A stretch of 64,000 nucleotides of DNA from Bacteroidota bacterium (GTDB lineage Bacteria; Bacteroidota; Bacteroidia; B-17B0; Aurantibacillaceae), in assembly GCA_013697245.1 (NCBI GenBank), contig JACCXH010000049.1:294206-358205 (forward strand), read 5' to 3'. The notes under the pieces were generated by a model, which was given only the letters and a program-made list of their open reading frames with translations, made no database searches and had not been told where the DNA came from. Position 1 is the first letter of the stretch; the number at the start of each line of letters is the position of its first letter. Made by a program: the position numbers and the translations under genes. This document shows, piece after piece, positions 43,469 to 52,270 of the stretch.

Positions 43469-45130
43469 TTATTGCCTGATCACTTTTTTAATAATGGTTC
43501 CTTGTGAAGTAGATATCTTAATAAAATAAACTCCACTTGTAATATCAGAAAAATCATACTCATAATTAAGCATGCTTGCAGGTGGATTAATTGTTTTTAT
43601 AATAGCACCTAAAGTATTATAGATCTGGATATTAATAGATGTATAATAGATCGGTGTTAAGTTGATTTGAACTATTGAATTAAATGGATTTGGCGAAACA
43701 GTAAAATTAAAAACAGAACTGTTTAAAGTATGATTTTTAAACACCGTTGTAATGGGCACCGCACACATGTTTGGCGTACCCCAACCTCTTGAATTATTTG
43801 GTATAGCAAAATTAGAAGCTGTCTTTTTTAAGGTATCCAAAACTTTAAAGCTATTTAAATAAGGATGTGCCTGCCAAAAACAGGTCATTGCCCCTGCTAA
43901 AATTGGTGTTGCAAAAGAAGTACCATTGGCCTGGAAACAAGCAGCGCTTGAGTTGGCAGCGCTTACCCAGGAGTTACCGCCACGGGCAACAAGATCGGGT
44001 TTTATTCTTCCATCTGCTGTGGGGCCAATAGAACTAAAACCAGTAACGTTACTTAAACTATCAATAGCACCTACCGTGCAAATACTATCGGCGTCGGCAG
44101 GAATACCAACTTTAGGCCAAGAACTTCCGTTACCATTACCGGCAGCATTTAGCACCAATAAGCCTTTGCGGGCCGCTAAATTTGCGGCAATGCTCATGGG
44201 TGCAGTTTTACCATCAAGATCTGCAAAGGTGTGATTTTGTGCAGGGTTATCAAATTGTGTATAACCTAAAGATGTTGTTAAAACCTGTGCACCAACGCTG
44301 TCGGCAAACTCTGCACCTCTTATCCAGTTGTATTCTTCAATTAATTTTTCGGTGGGTGCATCTTCTGTTCTTAATAACCAATAATTGGCACGTGGTGCCG
44401 AGCCCATAATAACACCGGGTTTAATAGCTGCCATACAAGACAATACCATTTCGCCATGCGCATCATCATCATAAACATTAGTACCACCGCTTACAAAATC
44501 GCGTGTACCTAAAACCCCTCCCCTATTAAACAAACTATCAAAAACGGGATTAATATTGGCGTTCAAAAAACCGGCATCAAGCACAGCTATTACCATTCCC
44601 TGGCCTCTAAAACCTTGAGAATGGATACAGTCTACATTCAATTGTTTGTTTTGCCAATACGAACCGCCATAATTAAATGTAGTGGTTGGGTTGGCCCGCA
44701 TTTCTTGTTCCGGCATAAATACAGGCTGCTCAATAACCGGCATATCTAATTTATATTTGTTTACAACCCCTGTACTTGCTACAAAGGTAAATGAATTGAT
44801 GATGGGCATTGCACTTGCTGTATTGGTAATTGAAACCACTACACCATTTAACCATTTTGAAACATACAACACGGTAACACTTGGCACCGCACTAATTTGC
44901 GATACATACGAAGGTGTTACCGGAAGATCGGTAATGTGGTAAGGCACATTGTAAGTTGTTCGCCTTTGAATAGCCGCAGGCGTTAAGAATGCACTTGGGT
45001 TAGATAGCGTGTAAGGATTACCACCATTTTTATTGTTGAGTCTTACCCAATATTTTGTTTGGGCATTTATGGAAGTTACAATTCCAAAAAAAGATAAAAG
45101 CAAAAAAAGTTTATTTTTATTCATAGCCAT
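43469..45130 (-). CDS. Secreted subtilisin-family (S8) peptidase with T9SS type A tail
   Basis: 553 residues. Signal peptide (LLLSFFGIVTSINAQ), a propeptide of about 120 residues, then the S8 domain with D185 (IAVLDAGF), H225 (DDDAHGEMVLSC), N332 of the oxyanion hole (LNAAGNGNG) and S405 (NGTSFATPILAG). The last 80 residues (FTVSPNPFNSIVQINL through SGVYFIKISTSQGTIIKKVI) form a T9SS type A sorting domain. Secreted or surface protease. It overlaps the upstream lipoprotein gene by 14 bases and precedes the MFS gene. Confidence 0.95.
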   Translation of the reverse strand: MAMNKNKLFLLLSFFGIVTSINAQTKYWVRLNNKNGGNPYTLSNPSAFLTPAAIQRRTTYNVPYHITDLPVTPSYVSQISAVPSVTVLYVSKWLNGVVVSITNTASAMPIINSFTFVASTGVVNKYKLDMPVIEQPVFMPEQEMRANPTTTFNYGGSYWQNKQLNVDCIHSQGFRGQGMVIAVLDAGFLNANINPVFDSLFNRGGVLGTRDFVSGGTNVYDDDAHGEMVLSCMAAIKPGVIMGSAPRANYWLLRTEDAPTEKLIEEYNWIRGAEFADSVGAQVLTTSLGYTQFDNPAQNHTFADLDGKTAPMSIAANLAARKGLLVLNAAGNGNGSSWPKVGIPADADSICTVGAIDSLSNVTGFSSIGPTADGRIKPDLVARGGNSWVSAANSSAACFQANGTSFATPILAGAMTCFWQAHPYLNSFKVLDTLKKTASNFAIPNNSRGWGTPNMCAVPITTVFKNHTLNSSVFNFTVSPNPFNSIVQINLTPIYYTSINIQIYNTLGAIIKTINPPASMLNYEYDFSDITSGVYFIKISTSQGTIIKKVIRQ

Positions 45131-45833
45131 AGGTTACTAGTGTTTGTTTATAAATTACGCCGTCTTCTATTCGCCCCTCTACAGGCACATTTGCAATAAC
45201 ATTGTTTGAAAGTACATCGGTTATCTCGCGATAAACAAGGCCAATACCTTTCGCGTATTTTTCAGCATAATTCTGGTACGAGATCAAAGTTCTGTAATTT
45301 TTTTGTTTTACCGAAAGAACATTATCAACTTGTTTATTACCAATGGTTTCGGTCTTGTCAATATACTCATAAGAATACAGCCACTCACCCATGGTGTTCT
45401 TGGCATTACCATTCCAATTGGCATTTTGCTGAATGGGAAAGATCAATTTTGTGAACCGCACATTACCTTCTACCACCTGAACACTCTTATTTGTAGCGTT
45501 TACCATCCAAACCTCTTTTATGGTCCATGGTATGCTATCGTATGACTTAAGCGGATTGTATTTTTTTATAAAACGCTCTAAACGCAAGGCATTCTGACCT
45601 TCATTATCTGTAAAATTCTCGGTTATCTTTTCCTTTATTTGATATTTTGTTACAATGGTATTTTGCGAAAGACTATTGTATATAGTACTATCCACGTTAT
45701 AAATAACATATTTGCCAACGGTTGTAGGATAGTACTCCAAACCCAGCAAAGCATTACTATCCGGTATTTTTTTCTTTGCACAGGAAAAAAACAGAAAGCA
45801 GGCACTAACAATTATAAATAAGGTAATTTTCAA
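45117..45833 (-). CDS. Lipoprotein of unknown function
   Basis: 238 residues with lipidated Cys18 (FIIVSACFLFFSCAKKK). The mature part is beta-rich (YYPTTVGKYVIYNVDSTIYN at the start, GIGLVYREITDVLSNN near the end), a pattern often seen in outer-membrane lipoproteins. No named domain recognised. Its 3' end overlaps the subtilase gene by 14 bases, so the pair is coupled; it might serve as a partner or chaperone of that protease, a suggestion from position only. Confidence 0.65.
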   Translation of the reverse strand: MKITLFIIVSACFLFFSCAKKKIPDSNALLGLEYYPTTVGKYVIYNVDSTIYNSLSQNTIVTKYQIKEKITENFTDNEGQNALRLERFIKKYNPLKSYDSIPWTIKEVWMVNATNKSVQVVEGNVRFTKLIFPIQQNANWNGNAKNTMGEWLYSYEYIDKTETIGNKQVDNVLSVKQKNYRTLISYQNYAEKYAKGIGLVYREITDVLSNNVIANVPVEGRIEDGVIYKQTLVTYGYE

Positions 45834-45930
45834 TCAGTTAAAGATAAGAAAAAAGACAGTTAATTTTACAAATACATTTGAAAAGGTCATGCTGAACTTG
45901 ATTCGCCTCTCAGTTCTAATGAGGGCTGAT

Positions 45931-45951
45931 ATTCCGGGTCAAGCCCGGAAT
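45931..45951. repeat. Dispersed-type palindrome ATTCCGGG-n5-CCCGGAAT
   Basis: Perfect eight-base arms in a GC-rich stretch flanked by GTCATGC at about 45887 and AATGACA at 45950, which also pair roughly. This resembles widespread intergenic palindromes of the GTCATTCCGGG type. It separates two same-strand genes and may act as a transcript end. Confidence 0.65.
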
Positions 45952-45958
45952 GACACCG

Positions 45959-46822
45959 TTAAAACTTATAGTCTTTATAGCCTTTAGTAAATTCGTCTTC
46001 TTCAAATGTGGGATTTACCTGTAGATAATAGTAATTGTATTCTTCAAACAAGCCTTTATCGTCCAGTATTTTCATGCTTATTGGCAACAAGTATTGTTTA
46101 TCTATATACATTACCACCGATTTACAATACCAGGTTGGGATCTTAATTACCTGGCCTTTTTTAAGAAGATCAAAATAATCTTTGAACTTTGGGTTCTTTT
46201 CAAGGATCATGTATTCGGCCACAAAAAATTTACGGGCAATGGTTGTAATACTTTCGTGCTCGCCTACTGTATAATCCACATAACCAAAATCTTTATTTTC
46301 AATAATGATCTTGTAAGCGTTACGGCCATTCACTTTTTCTTCACCCATTAATTTAAAGTACTCGTCAAACTTATCGCCAATTTTAAATTTGCTGTATTCA
46401 ATAATTGCACCAAAATAATCGTAACCCATTTCATTTAGCGTGTGGTGTTGATCCTGGCGCATAAGATCGCCCATTGGATCGAGGTTTAAATTAAAATAAG
46501 GGAATGCGTTAGGCTTTACCAAAGCCTTACCATTGTTTTTTCCCTGCAGCCACAACACTTCTATACCCTTAATATAAAGGTAAATAAGGCGGGGATTGCG
46601 GCTAAATTTAACGCTGCTCTCATAAAAATTAAAACCTTTTTTACCTCTTTCGGTAATTTTTAAATGGTATTTTAAGCCTTTTACATCTTTTATAGCCTTT
46701 AAGCTTTTGGTAACTATTTCATTACAAGTTAACTCCGTTTTATCGGTTTTTTGAGCAAAAGAAAATACCTGCAAAAGCAAAAATGCAGCAACCAAAAAGA
46801 CTTTATTTAATGTAGTAAGCAT
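45959..46822 (-). CDS. DUF1571-type outer-membrane/periplasmic protein with embedded LysM domain
   Basis: 287 residues from the ATG at 46822 (MLTTLNKVFLVAAFLLL); an ATG seven codons upstream gives a worse signal peptide. Residues 25-185 and 230-287 read as a DUF1571/LolA-like fold (LKYHLKITERGKKGFNFYESSVKF, RNPRLIYLYIKGIEVLW, VMYIDKQYLLPISMKIL). Between them is a LysM-like unit (YTVGEHESITTIARKF, KKGQVIKIP). LysM binds peptidoglycan, so the protein is probably attached to the wall. DUF1571 members are exported with unknown function. The -7 box candidate ends eight bases before the ATG. Confidence 0.75.
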   Translation of the reverse strand: MLTTLNKVFLVAAFLLLQVFSFAQKTDKTELTCNEIVTKSLKAIKDVKGLKYHLKITERGKKGFNFYESSVKFSRNPRLIYLYIKGIEVLWLQGKNNGKALVKPNAFPYFNLNLDPMGDLMRQDQHHTLNEMGYDYFGAIIEYSKFKIGDKFDEYFKLMGEEKVNGRNAYKIIIENKDFGYVDYTVGEHESITTIARKFFVAEYMILEKNPKFKDYFDLLKKGQVIKIPTWYCKSVVMYIDKQYLLPISMKILDDKGLFEEYNYYYLQVNPTFEEDEFTKGYKDYKF

Positions 46823-46829
46823 CAGGGCG

Positions 46830-46837
46830 CAAAAATA
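46830..46837 (-). promoter_or_regulatory. Candidate -7 box for the DUF1571/LysM gene
   Basis: Minus strand TATTTTTG (TAnnTTTG) ending eight bases upstream of the ATG at 46822; it implies a very short leader. Confidence 0.35.
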
Positions 46838-46916
46838 ACACAATCCACCAAAAGATAACAGTAAAATAACGTTATTTAAAAATTTTTGATAAAAAAGAAA
46901 TTATCTTATAAATTGA

Positions 46917-46948
46917 TTGGCTATATTTATCCAGGAAGATTACATTTG
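46917..46948 (+). promoter_or_regulatory. Bacteroidota-type promoter for the HU/SPOR gene
   Basis: TTGG at 46917-46920, a 20-base spacer and TACATTTG at 46941-46948 match both elements of the Bacteroidota promoter (TTG, 19-21 bases, TAnnTTTG). The predicted start is about 46953-46955, leaving a 5' leader of five to seven bases before the ATG at 46960. Confidence 0.6.
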
Positions 46949-46959
46949 CCATCCCCAAA

Positions 46960-48030
46960 ATGAACGTACAACAAATAATAATTAAAGGTATTAAAGAGCT
47001 GCTGTTCTTTAATAATTATTTGGTTTTACCCAATTTTGGAGGTTTTGTGCTTAAGGCAAACCCATCGCATTTTTCCAATAGCGGCGGGGTTTTGATGCCT
47101 CCTTCTAAAACATTAAGCTTTAATTCGCAATTAAAACAGAACGATGGCATTTTAGCCATTTGGCTGCAAAACCAGTTAAAATGCACTTCAAGTGAAGCTT
47201 TAAGTAATTTAACCGAGTTTGCCGAGTATTGTAAAAGCATTTTAACTACCCGCAAACGTTTAAGCATTGAAGGAGTTGGCTTTTTTTACCTTGATTTTGA
47301 AAATAACACTTGTTTTGAGCCGCAACTGGATACTAATTTTTTAGCGGATAGTTTTGGCTTAACTCAAGTTTCACTAATAGAGATCTCGGAAACAACTACT
47401 GAGGTTAAAAAAGAATTGGTTCTTGAAGATAGGATCGGGAACGACGCTATTATTACCGAAATAAAAAAGCAACGAAATTACCGTCGCGTTATTGCACCAC
47501 TGGCTTTAGTAGTTGCCGTTTTTAGCTTATTGGCACTTATTGTTACCAATACTAAAATAAGCGGACAATTAAAGTCTACCATTTTTGGAACGACCGAAAC
47601 AGCAAGTTATATTCCTTTAAATTATTCTGAACTTAGTATTGCAGGTGCCGCAAAAACAAACCCGGAATATGTTGCCGATGCAAACGGTATTGCAACGCTT
47701 GAAATTGAGAATAATAAGACCATTGCGGTTAAAGTTTTGGAGAGTACTACTACATCGCCGTTAATAAATAACTCGACACATAAATTATTTCGCCACAACC
47801 GCCATAATTTTGAAGTGGTGCTGGGTTGTTTTTCGATACTTGATAATGCTAAACGCATGCTTAAAAAATTAAAACACCAAAACATTAATGCCAGCATCTC
47901 TGAACAAAATGAAAGAGGGATGTATGTGGTAAGTAATGGCGATTTTGAAACCAAGGAACAGGCTATCTCTAAATTGGAAGAGATAAGTAATGCCTGTCCT
48001 AATGCCTGGGTGAAGAAGCCCGGTCAATAG
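46960..48030 (+). CDS. HU-CCDC81 plus SPOR domain membrane protein
   Basis: 356 residues. Residues 1-65 and 75-140 are the two HU-CCDC81_bac modules (IIIKGIKELLFFNNYLVLPNFGGFVL, then LTTRKRLSIEGVGFFYLDFENNTCFEP). There is one TM segment at about 175-193 (VIAPLALVVAVFSLLALIV) and a C-terminal SPOR domain at about 280-355 (FEVVLGCFSILDNAKRMLKKL through GMYVVSNGDFETKEQAISKL). SPOR domains bind denuded glycan at division sites, so the protein probably links a DNA-binding-like cytosolic domain to the septal wall. A Bacteroidota-specific architecture. Monocistronic. Confidence 0.88.
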   Translation: MNVQQIIIKGIKELLFFNNYLVLPNFGGFVLKANPSHFSNSGGVLMPPSKTLSFNSQLKQNDGILAIWLQNQLKCTSSEALSNLTEFAEYCKSILTTRKRLSIEGVGFFYLDFENNTCFEPQLDTNFLADSFGLTQVSLIEISETTTEVKKELVLEDRIGNDAIITEIKKQRNYRRVIAPLALVVAVFSLLALIVTNTKISGQLKSTIFGTTETASYIPLNYSELSIAGAAKTNPEYVADANGIATLEIENNKTIAVKVLESTTTSPLINNSTHKLFRHNRHNFEVVLGCFSILDNAKRMLKKLKHQNINASISEQNERGMYVVSNGDFETKEQAISKLEEISNACPNAWVKKPGQ

Positions 48031-48091
48031 TTTTAAAGCGTGCAGTGGGCTTCAATAACTGTTTGCTACAAACTGGATACTGCCAACGGAA

Positions 48092-49342
48092 TTACTTCTT
48101 TTTCTTTTTCTTAGCTTTTTTCCCTTTGATTTCGTTTTCTTCCTTCGCGGCTTCGCGCATTAAAAGTTTCCAATTATCGGTGGTTTCTTCGGTGTACAAT
48201 AGCGTCTCGGTATAATCGTCTTTTTTTACTTCCAACACGCGAATGGGTTTGGTTAAAAAAGTTTCTATCTCATTTAAAATTGGTTTTTCTTCGGGGGCAC
48301 AAAATGTAACAGCATTTCCTTTTTGCATTCCCCTACCCGTTCTTCCAACCCTGTGAACATAATTTTCGGGTTGATCGGGCAGGTCATAATTTACAACATA
48401 ATCCACGTTATCAATGTGTACACCTCTCGCACTAATATCTGTTGCTACTAAAACCTTTATCTCGCCGCTTTTAAATTGTTTCATTACTTCCAACCTATCG
48501 CTTTGCTCTTTGCCGCCGTGCATGGTAATTGTTTTGATACCTACACGGTCCATAGCCAAAAACACACGTTCTGCGCGCACTTTGGTACGCACAAACACTA
48601 GTACTTTGCTTTCCGGATTTTCGTTCACAAGGCGTTCGAGAAAAAAACGCTTATCATCCATGCTCACAAACATTACAGAATGATCTACATTTTTTGAAAC
48701 AGGATCTTTTGGAGAAATTTGAATGCGGATAGGATTTTTGACCAAAGTGTAAGCAAGATCTTTTATGTGCAAATTAATTGTTGCAGAAAAAAACAAAGTT
48801 TGGCGATGTTGCGGCAAATAAGTAATTAATTCTTTAATGTCCTTATAAAATCCAAGGTCCAGCATGTGATCGGCCTCGTCTAAAACTAAAATATCAACCG
48901 AGCGTAATTTTATATGTTTTTGACTCACCAAATCAAACAAGCGGCCCGGGGTAGCAACAATAATATCTGCGCCATCTTGCAATTTACGGATCTGCGGATC
49001 CTGCTCTACTCCACCAAAAATACCAACCGTATTTATATCAGTATATTTTGCAATGCTCTCAAACACTTCGGTTATTTGTATAGCCAGTTCGTGGGTTGGA
49101 ACCATAACTATACACTTAATACCATCGGGGCCATGTAATTTTTTACGGGTAAATAATAAATTGATCACCGGGATGGCAAAGGCAGCTGTCTTTCCTGTAC
49201 CTGTTTGTGCAATGGCCATTACATCTTCTAATTTAAAAATAGAAGGAATAGCTTTGAACTGTATATCTGTTGGCCGCTTGAAACCAAGCTCTTCAAGAGC
49301 CTGTTTAATTTCGGGGGCTATGTGGTATTCTGAGAATTTCAT
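48092..49342 (-). CDS. DEAD-box RNA helicase, RhlE-like
   Basis: 416 residues with the complete set of motifs: Q (GFKRPTDIQFKAIP), I (AQTGTGKT), Ia (PTHELAIQ), Ib (TPGRLFDL), II (VLDEADHMLD), III (FSATI), IV (VLVFVRT), V (VATDISARGVHIDNV), VI (YVHRVGRTGR). A short C-terminal tail ends in KGKKAKKKKKK, which helps RNA binding. ATP-dependent RNA remodelling in ribosome assembly, RNA decay or cold growth. Complete, in contrast to the half protein at 31105. A minus-strand -7 box TACCTTTG lies at 49369-49376. Confidence 0.95.
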   Translation of the reverse strand: MKFSEYHIAPEIKQALEELGFKRPTDIQFKAIPSIFKLEDVMAIAQTGTGKTAAFAIPVINLLFTRKKLHGPDGIKCIVMVPTHELAIQITEVFESIAKYTDINTVGIFGGVEQDPQIRKLQDGADIIVATPGRLFDLVSQKHIKLRSVDILVLDEADHMLDLGFYKDIKELITYLPQHRQTLFFSATINLHIKDLAYTLVKNPIRIQISPKDPVSKNVDHSVMFVSMDDKRFFLERLVNENPESKVLVFVRTKVRAERVFLAMDRVGIKTITMHGGKEQSDRLEVMKQFKSGEIKVLVATDISARGVHIDNVDYVVNYDLPDQPENYVHRVGRTGRGMQKGNAVTFCAPEEKPILNEIETFLTKPIRVLEVKKDDYTETLLYTEETTDNWKLLMREAAKEENEIKGKKAKKKKKK

Positions 49343-49433
49343 TACTTACAGATCATAATTGATCTTTACAAAGGTAGTAAAATAACAGCGTTACTCTGTA
49401 GTGATTAAGAAAAATTGAGTAGTGATAATTAAA

Positions 49434-49934
49434 TCATTTTTTACTTTTTGTAAGCGCCAATTGCCACAAATAACTGTAGGCGCCGTTAAAATTTGGCACA
49501 TCACTTTCTTTGATCTCTTTTGTTGCAGAAGTTTCAAGGCAATAAGACTCCTGCGGTAAGTTTGTAAAACACATACTGTTGGTTTCTTTATCGTAGGTTA
49601 TTGGTGTGGTTATATTTTCAATAGCACCAACTTTAAATGTTCCTAATTTGGTTAGGATCTCTTCTTTTTCTTTTGGCGTTAATGTAAAACGTTTAGTACT
49701 ATCAACATTATTTACCGAATGATGATAAAAACAGGAATCGGCGGAGAATAAAATATTTTCAGATTCATTGATCATACCACCACCGGTATATAAACTAATA
49801 CTGAATCCTTTATCCCATGTTTTTGGAAGTATGAATTCGCCGGTTCCGTAAGCATTTTCAGTAGTTTTAGTATCTTTAACAGGGTTTGAGCAACTAAATA
49901 ATAAAGCTACAAATGGGATAATTAAGTATTTCAT
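49434..49934 (-). CDS. Lipoprotein of unknown function
   Basis: 166 residues with lipidated Cys15 (FVALLFSCSNPVKD). The mature part has GTGEFILPKTWDKGFSISLYTGGGMI, then TLTPKEKEEILTKLGTFKV and a C-terminal YSYLWQLALTKSKK. No known domain named. Monocistronic on the minus strand, 59 bases upstream of which the PKS-linked membrane gene ends. Confidence 0.6.
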   Translation of the reverse strand: MKYLIIPFVALLFSCSNPVKDTKTTENAYGTGEFILPKTWDKGFSISLYTGGGMINESENILFSADSCFYHHSVNNVDSTKRFTLTPKEKEEILTKLGTFKVGAIENITTPITYDKETNSMCFTNLPQESYCLETSATKEIKESDVPNFNGAYSYLWQLALTKSKK

Positions 49935-49993
49935 ATAGATGATTGAAGCAATAAATATAAGAATTATTATTTCTTATTTTAATTTGAAGATCA

Positions 49994-50464
49994 TTACAAA
50001 CGTGTTTTTCCTTCCCTGTTAAATTCTTTCCAGGTAAAAATGATTGGAAGCGCTTTTACAAGTATAGAAAAACCATTGATAATATAAATTTGTGGGTATA
50101 CTTTAAAGTAAAGGCATGTTAGTGAATCTATCATAACCCAAACACCAAAGCCTACAATAATAGCGTTGCGCGCCCATACTTGTTTTTCTTTAAAAGGATA
50201 TTTAGCTATGAAGGCTAATAAAATATAACAGCAGGCAATGGTACCGCCAAACGGGCCGTAAATAAACGCACTTAATAGCGCCGCATCTGGTGGAAATTGA
50301 GTATCACTCCAAAGAGCCGATGCCAGCATTTTTTGATACGGTTGAAATAAAAAACTATGCCCGAAGCAAGCAAAAAGAATACCTGATAAGGCAAATAAAA
50401 GACTGCTATAGAACAACCATTTTTGCCAAAAGAAAAAATTAGTGTGCTTAAAATGGTTTGCCAT
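49994..50464 (-). CDS. Four-TM membrane protein of unknown function (end of PKS cluster)
   Basis: 156 residues with about four TM segments (WLFYSSLLFALSGILFACFG, FIYGPFGGTIACCYILLAFI, NAIIVGFGVWVMIDSLTCLY, IINGFSILVKALPIIFTWK). No motif identifies it. It overlaps the FAD oxidoreductase gene by 17 bases, so it belongs to the polyketide operon; it could handle or export the product, by position only. Confidence 0.7.
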   Translation of the reverse strand: MANHFKHTNFFFWQKWLFYSSLLFALSGILFACFGHSFLFQPYQKMLASALWSDTQFPPDAALLSAFIYGPFGGTIACCYILLAFIAKYPFKEKQVWARNAIIVGFGVWVMIDSLTCLYFKVYPQIYIINGFSILVKALPIIFTWKEFNREGKTRL

Positions 50465-51560
50465 GTGTTAGTTTTATAATAGTTTTTGCAATTGACGGAA
50501 AATTATTGAATAAATTGATAGTAATGCCGGTTAAAAAAGAATATTCGGATAATTTTTGAAAATGACGACTTAATTTTATCCTGGCAGAAAATTCTTTATT
50601 CCAGAAATCATCATACTTTTTTTCTAATTGCATCCTGCTTATTTTTCTTAAAAAAAACTCGTCAACCAAAACCCCTAATATGGAAGCTGAGCGAAGCCCA
50701 ATACTCATGCCATTGCCTGTAATTGGGGCTATACTGCCTGCAGAATCTCCCAGAAAAAAAGAACCATCTTTAACCGGTTTCTTTATTCGGAAATTAATGC
50801 CGCTGATAGTAAGAGGTTCTTTAAAGATAAATACCGCATCGTTAAATATTTTTTTTAATTGGCTGTTTTTATGCAAAGTATTTTTTTCCAATTCAGGAAT
50901 TGAGTTATTGGCTTCTTTTAGTTTTTTAGAGTTAACAATGTAACACAGGCAAACTTTATCCTCTTCAATATTGGAAATGCCACAATAACCACCCGGAAAA
51001 TTATGGATCTCGATAAGTCTTGGATCTCTTTTGATTTTTATATGATATTTGATCCCTACGTAATTTGTTCCTTTTAATTGTTCTGAGCGTTCTTTGGCTT
51101 CCAGGTTCGATTTCCTTCCTGAAGAATTACATACCAGCTTTGAAAAAACATTTCCCGAATTTGTTTCAATCGTATAAAGATCATTTTCATAATGAATATC
51201 TTTTGCTTTTGTTTCAAGTAAAAATATAACTCCTTTTATTTTAGCTTCTTCAAAAAGCAATTCTTCCAGTAAATAGCGGCTAATACCAAAACCTCCCAAG
51301 CCAAGCGCCGTATTAAATTCTTTGGTTTTACCCGTTGTTATTTTAAAATCGGTTATCCATGGCAGGTTCAATTTTTTTAAAGCCGGGCAAATCTTTTCTA
51401 AATAATTATGGGATTCCATAGAGATGTATTCGCCACAAACTTTATGTCGCGGATAATTACCTTTTTCGATCACAACAACATTATAACCGCGACTTTTAAT
51501 ATCAACAGCCAATGCAAGCCCGGCAATACCGCCGCCAATTATTGCTACGTCAAACGTCAT
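50448..51560 (-). CDS. NAD(P)/FAD-dependent oxidoreductase, geranylgeranyl-reductase-like
   Basis: 370 residues. N-terminal FAD Rossmann fold (DVAIIGGGIAGLALAVDIKSRGYNVVVIEK), then PRHKVCGEYIS, the group signature, and GD-type motif FLGDSAGSIAPITGNGMSIGLRSA near 290. The family includes geranylgeranyl reductases and aromatic hydroxylases. In this operon it plausibly hydroxylates or reduces the polyketide or its prenyl tail. The ATG overlaps the methyltransferase stop by four bases. Confidence 0.85.
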   Translation of the reverse strand: MTFDVAIIGGGIAGLALAVDIKSRGYNVVVIEKGNYPRHKVCGEYISMESHNYLEKICPALKKLNLPWITDFKITTGKTKEFNTALGLGGFGISRYLLEELLFEEAKIKGVIFLLETKAKDIHYENDLYTIETNSGNVFSKLVCNSSGRKSNLEAKERSEQLKGTNYVGIKYHIKIKRDPRLIEIHNFPGGYCGISNIEEDKVCLCYIVNSKKLKEANNSIPELEKNTLHKNSQLKKIFNDAVFIFKEPLTISGINFRIKKPVKDGSFFLGDSAGSIAPITGNGMSIGLRSASILGVLVDEFFLRKISRMQLEKKYDDFWNKEFSARIKLSRHFQKLSEYSFLTGITINLFNNFPSIAKTIIKLTHGKPF

Positions 51561-52270
51561 TCACTTGCAATTATTATATATCTAAATGCCCAACTCCAGG
51601 TAACAGAATAATTTTTATACCCTGCTTCTTTAAGCAACAAAAGTAATTCGTTTTTTTTAAAACCACGTTTTACAGAAAGTGGCGCATCATTTTTTACGAG
51701 GTACGACCTGGAAAATAAAGCAGTTAAATATTTAATACTATAATAAGCCAGCCAATGGCGATGCAGATCATTTGCAAGGATCATACAATGGTGTTGTTTG
51801 CAAAATTTAAATAGCGAAATTATTTCTTCATTTGTAAGATGATGTAAAAACAAACTGCAATGTATCACATCTACCTTTTTTAATAATTCGGATGAAATAT
51901 TTCTGTAATCATCACAAATAAGTTGTTTATTAACAATCCCTTCAAGGTTCTTCTCGGCATATTTGACACAATCTGTTTTTAGATCTACTCCATAAAAAAA
52001 AACCTCTTTACCATATTGCTTGGATAGTTTTGAAAGTTGTTTGATCGAATCTCCTCCACCAAAGCCAATATCAAGGATAGTATTTATTGAATTAGAATTT
52101 TTAAAAATAGTTTTTAGTCCATTAATAGAAGCGTTATAACCACCAAGATTTTTATTAATAATATCCAACTCCAGCAAATTCCTGTTCAGATCAGGTGTTT
52201 TAATATCATCAAGATCCAGAAATTCCTTTTTATATGACCTAGTACTTAAAAGCATGTTTTTGAACAGCAT
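51557..52270 (-). CDS. Class I SAM-dependent methyltransferase
   Basis: 237 residues; an alternative start is at 52255 (MLLSTRSYKKEF). SAM-binding motif I is INTILDIGFGGGDSIKQLSK, and the acidic end of strand 2 is FFYGVDLKTD. Strand 4 is VIHCSLFLHHLTNEEI. The protein resembles O- or C-methyltransferases next to type III PKS genes. Its start lies inside the PKS gene (32-base overlap) and its stop overlaps the oxidoreductase gene, so it is tightly coupled. Methyl acceptor unknown, probably the polyketide. Confidence 0.87.
   Translation of the reverse strand: MLFKNMLLSTRSYKKEFLDLDDIKTPDLNRNLLELDIINKNLGGYNASINGLKTIFKNSNSINTILDIGFGGGDSIKQLSKLSKQYGKEVFFYGVDLKTDCVKYAEKNLEGIVNKQLICDDYRNISSELLKKVDVIHCSLFLHHLTNEEIISLFKFCKQHHCMILANDLHRHWLAYYSIKYLTALFSRSYLVKNDAPLSVKRGFKKNELLLLLKEAGYKNYSVTWSWAFRYIIIASE

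Noticed and set aside
45885..45958. Small RNA or tRNA gene
   Set aside because: The GC-rich stretch forms a simple palindrome typical of dispersed repeats and no cloverleaf; no tRNA was found in any gap.
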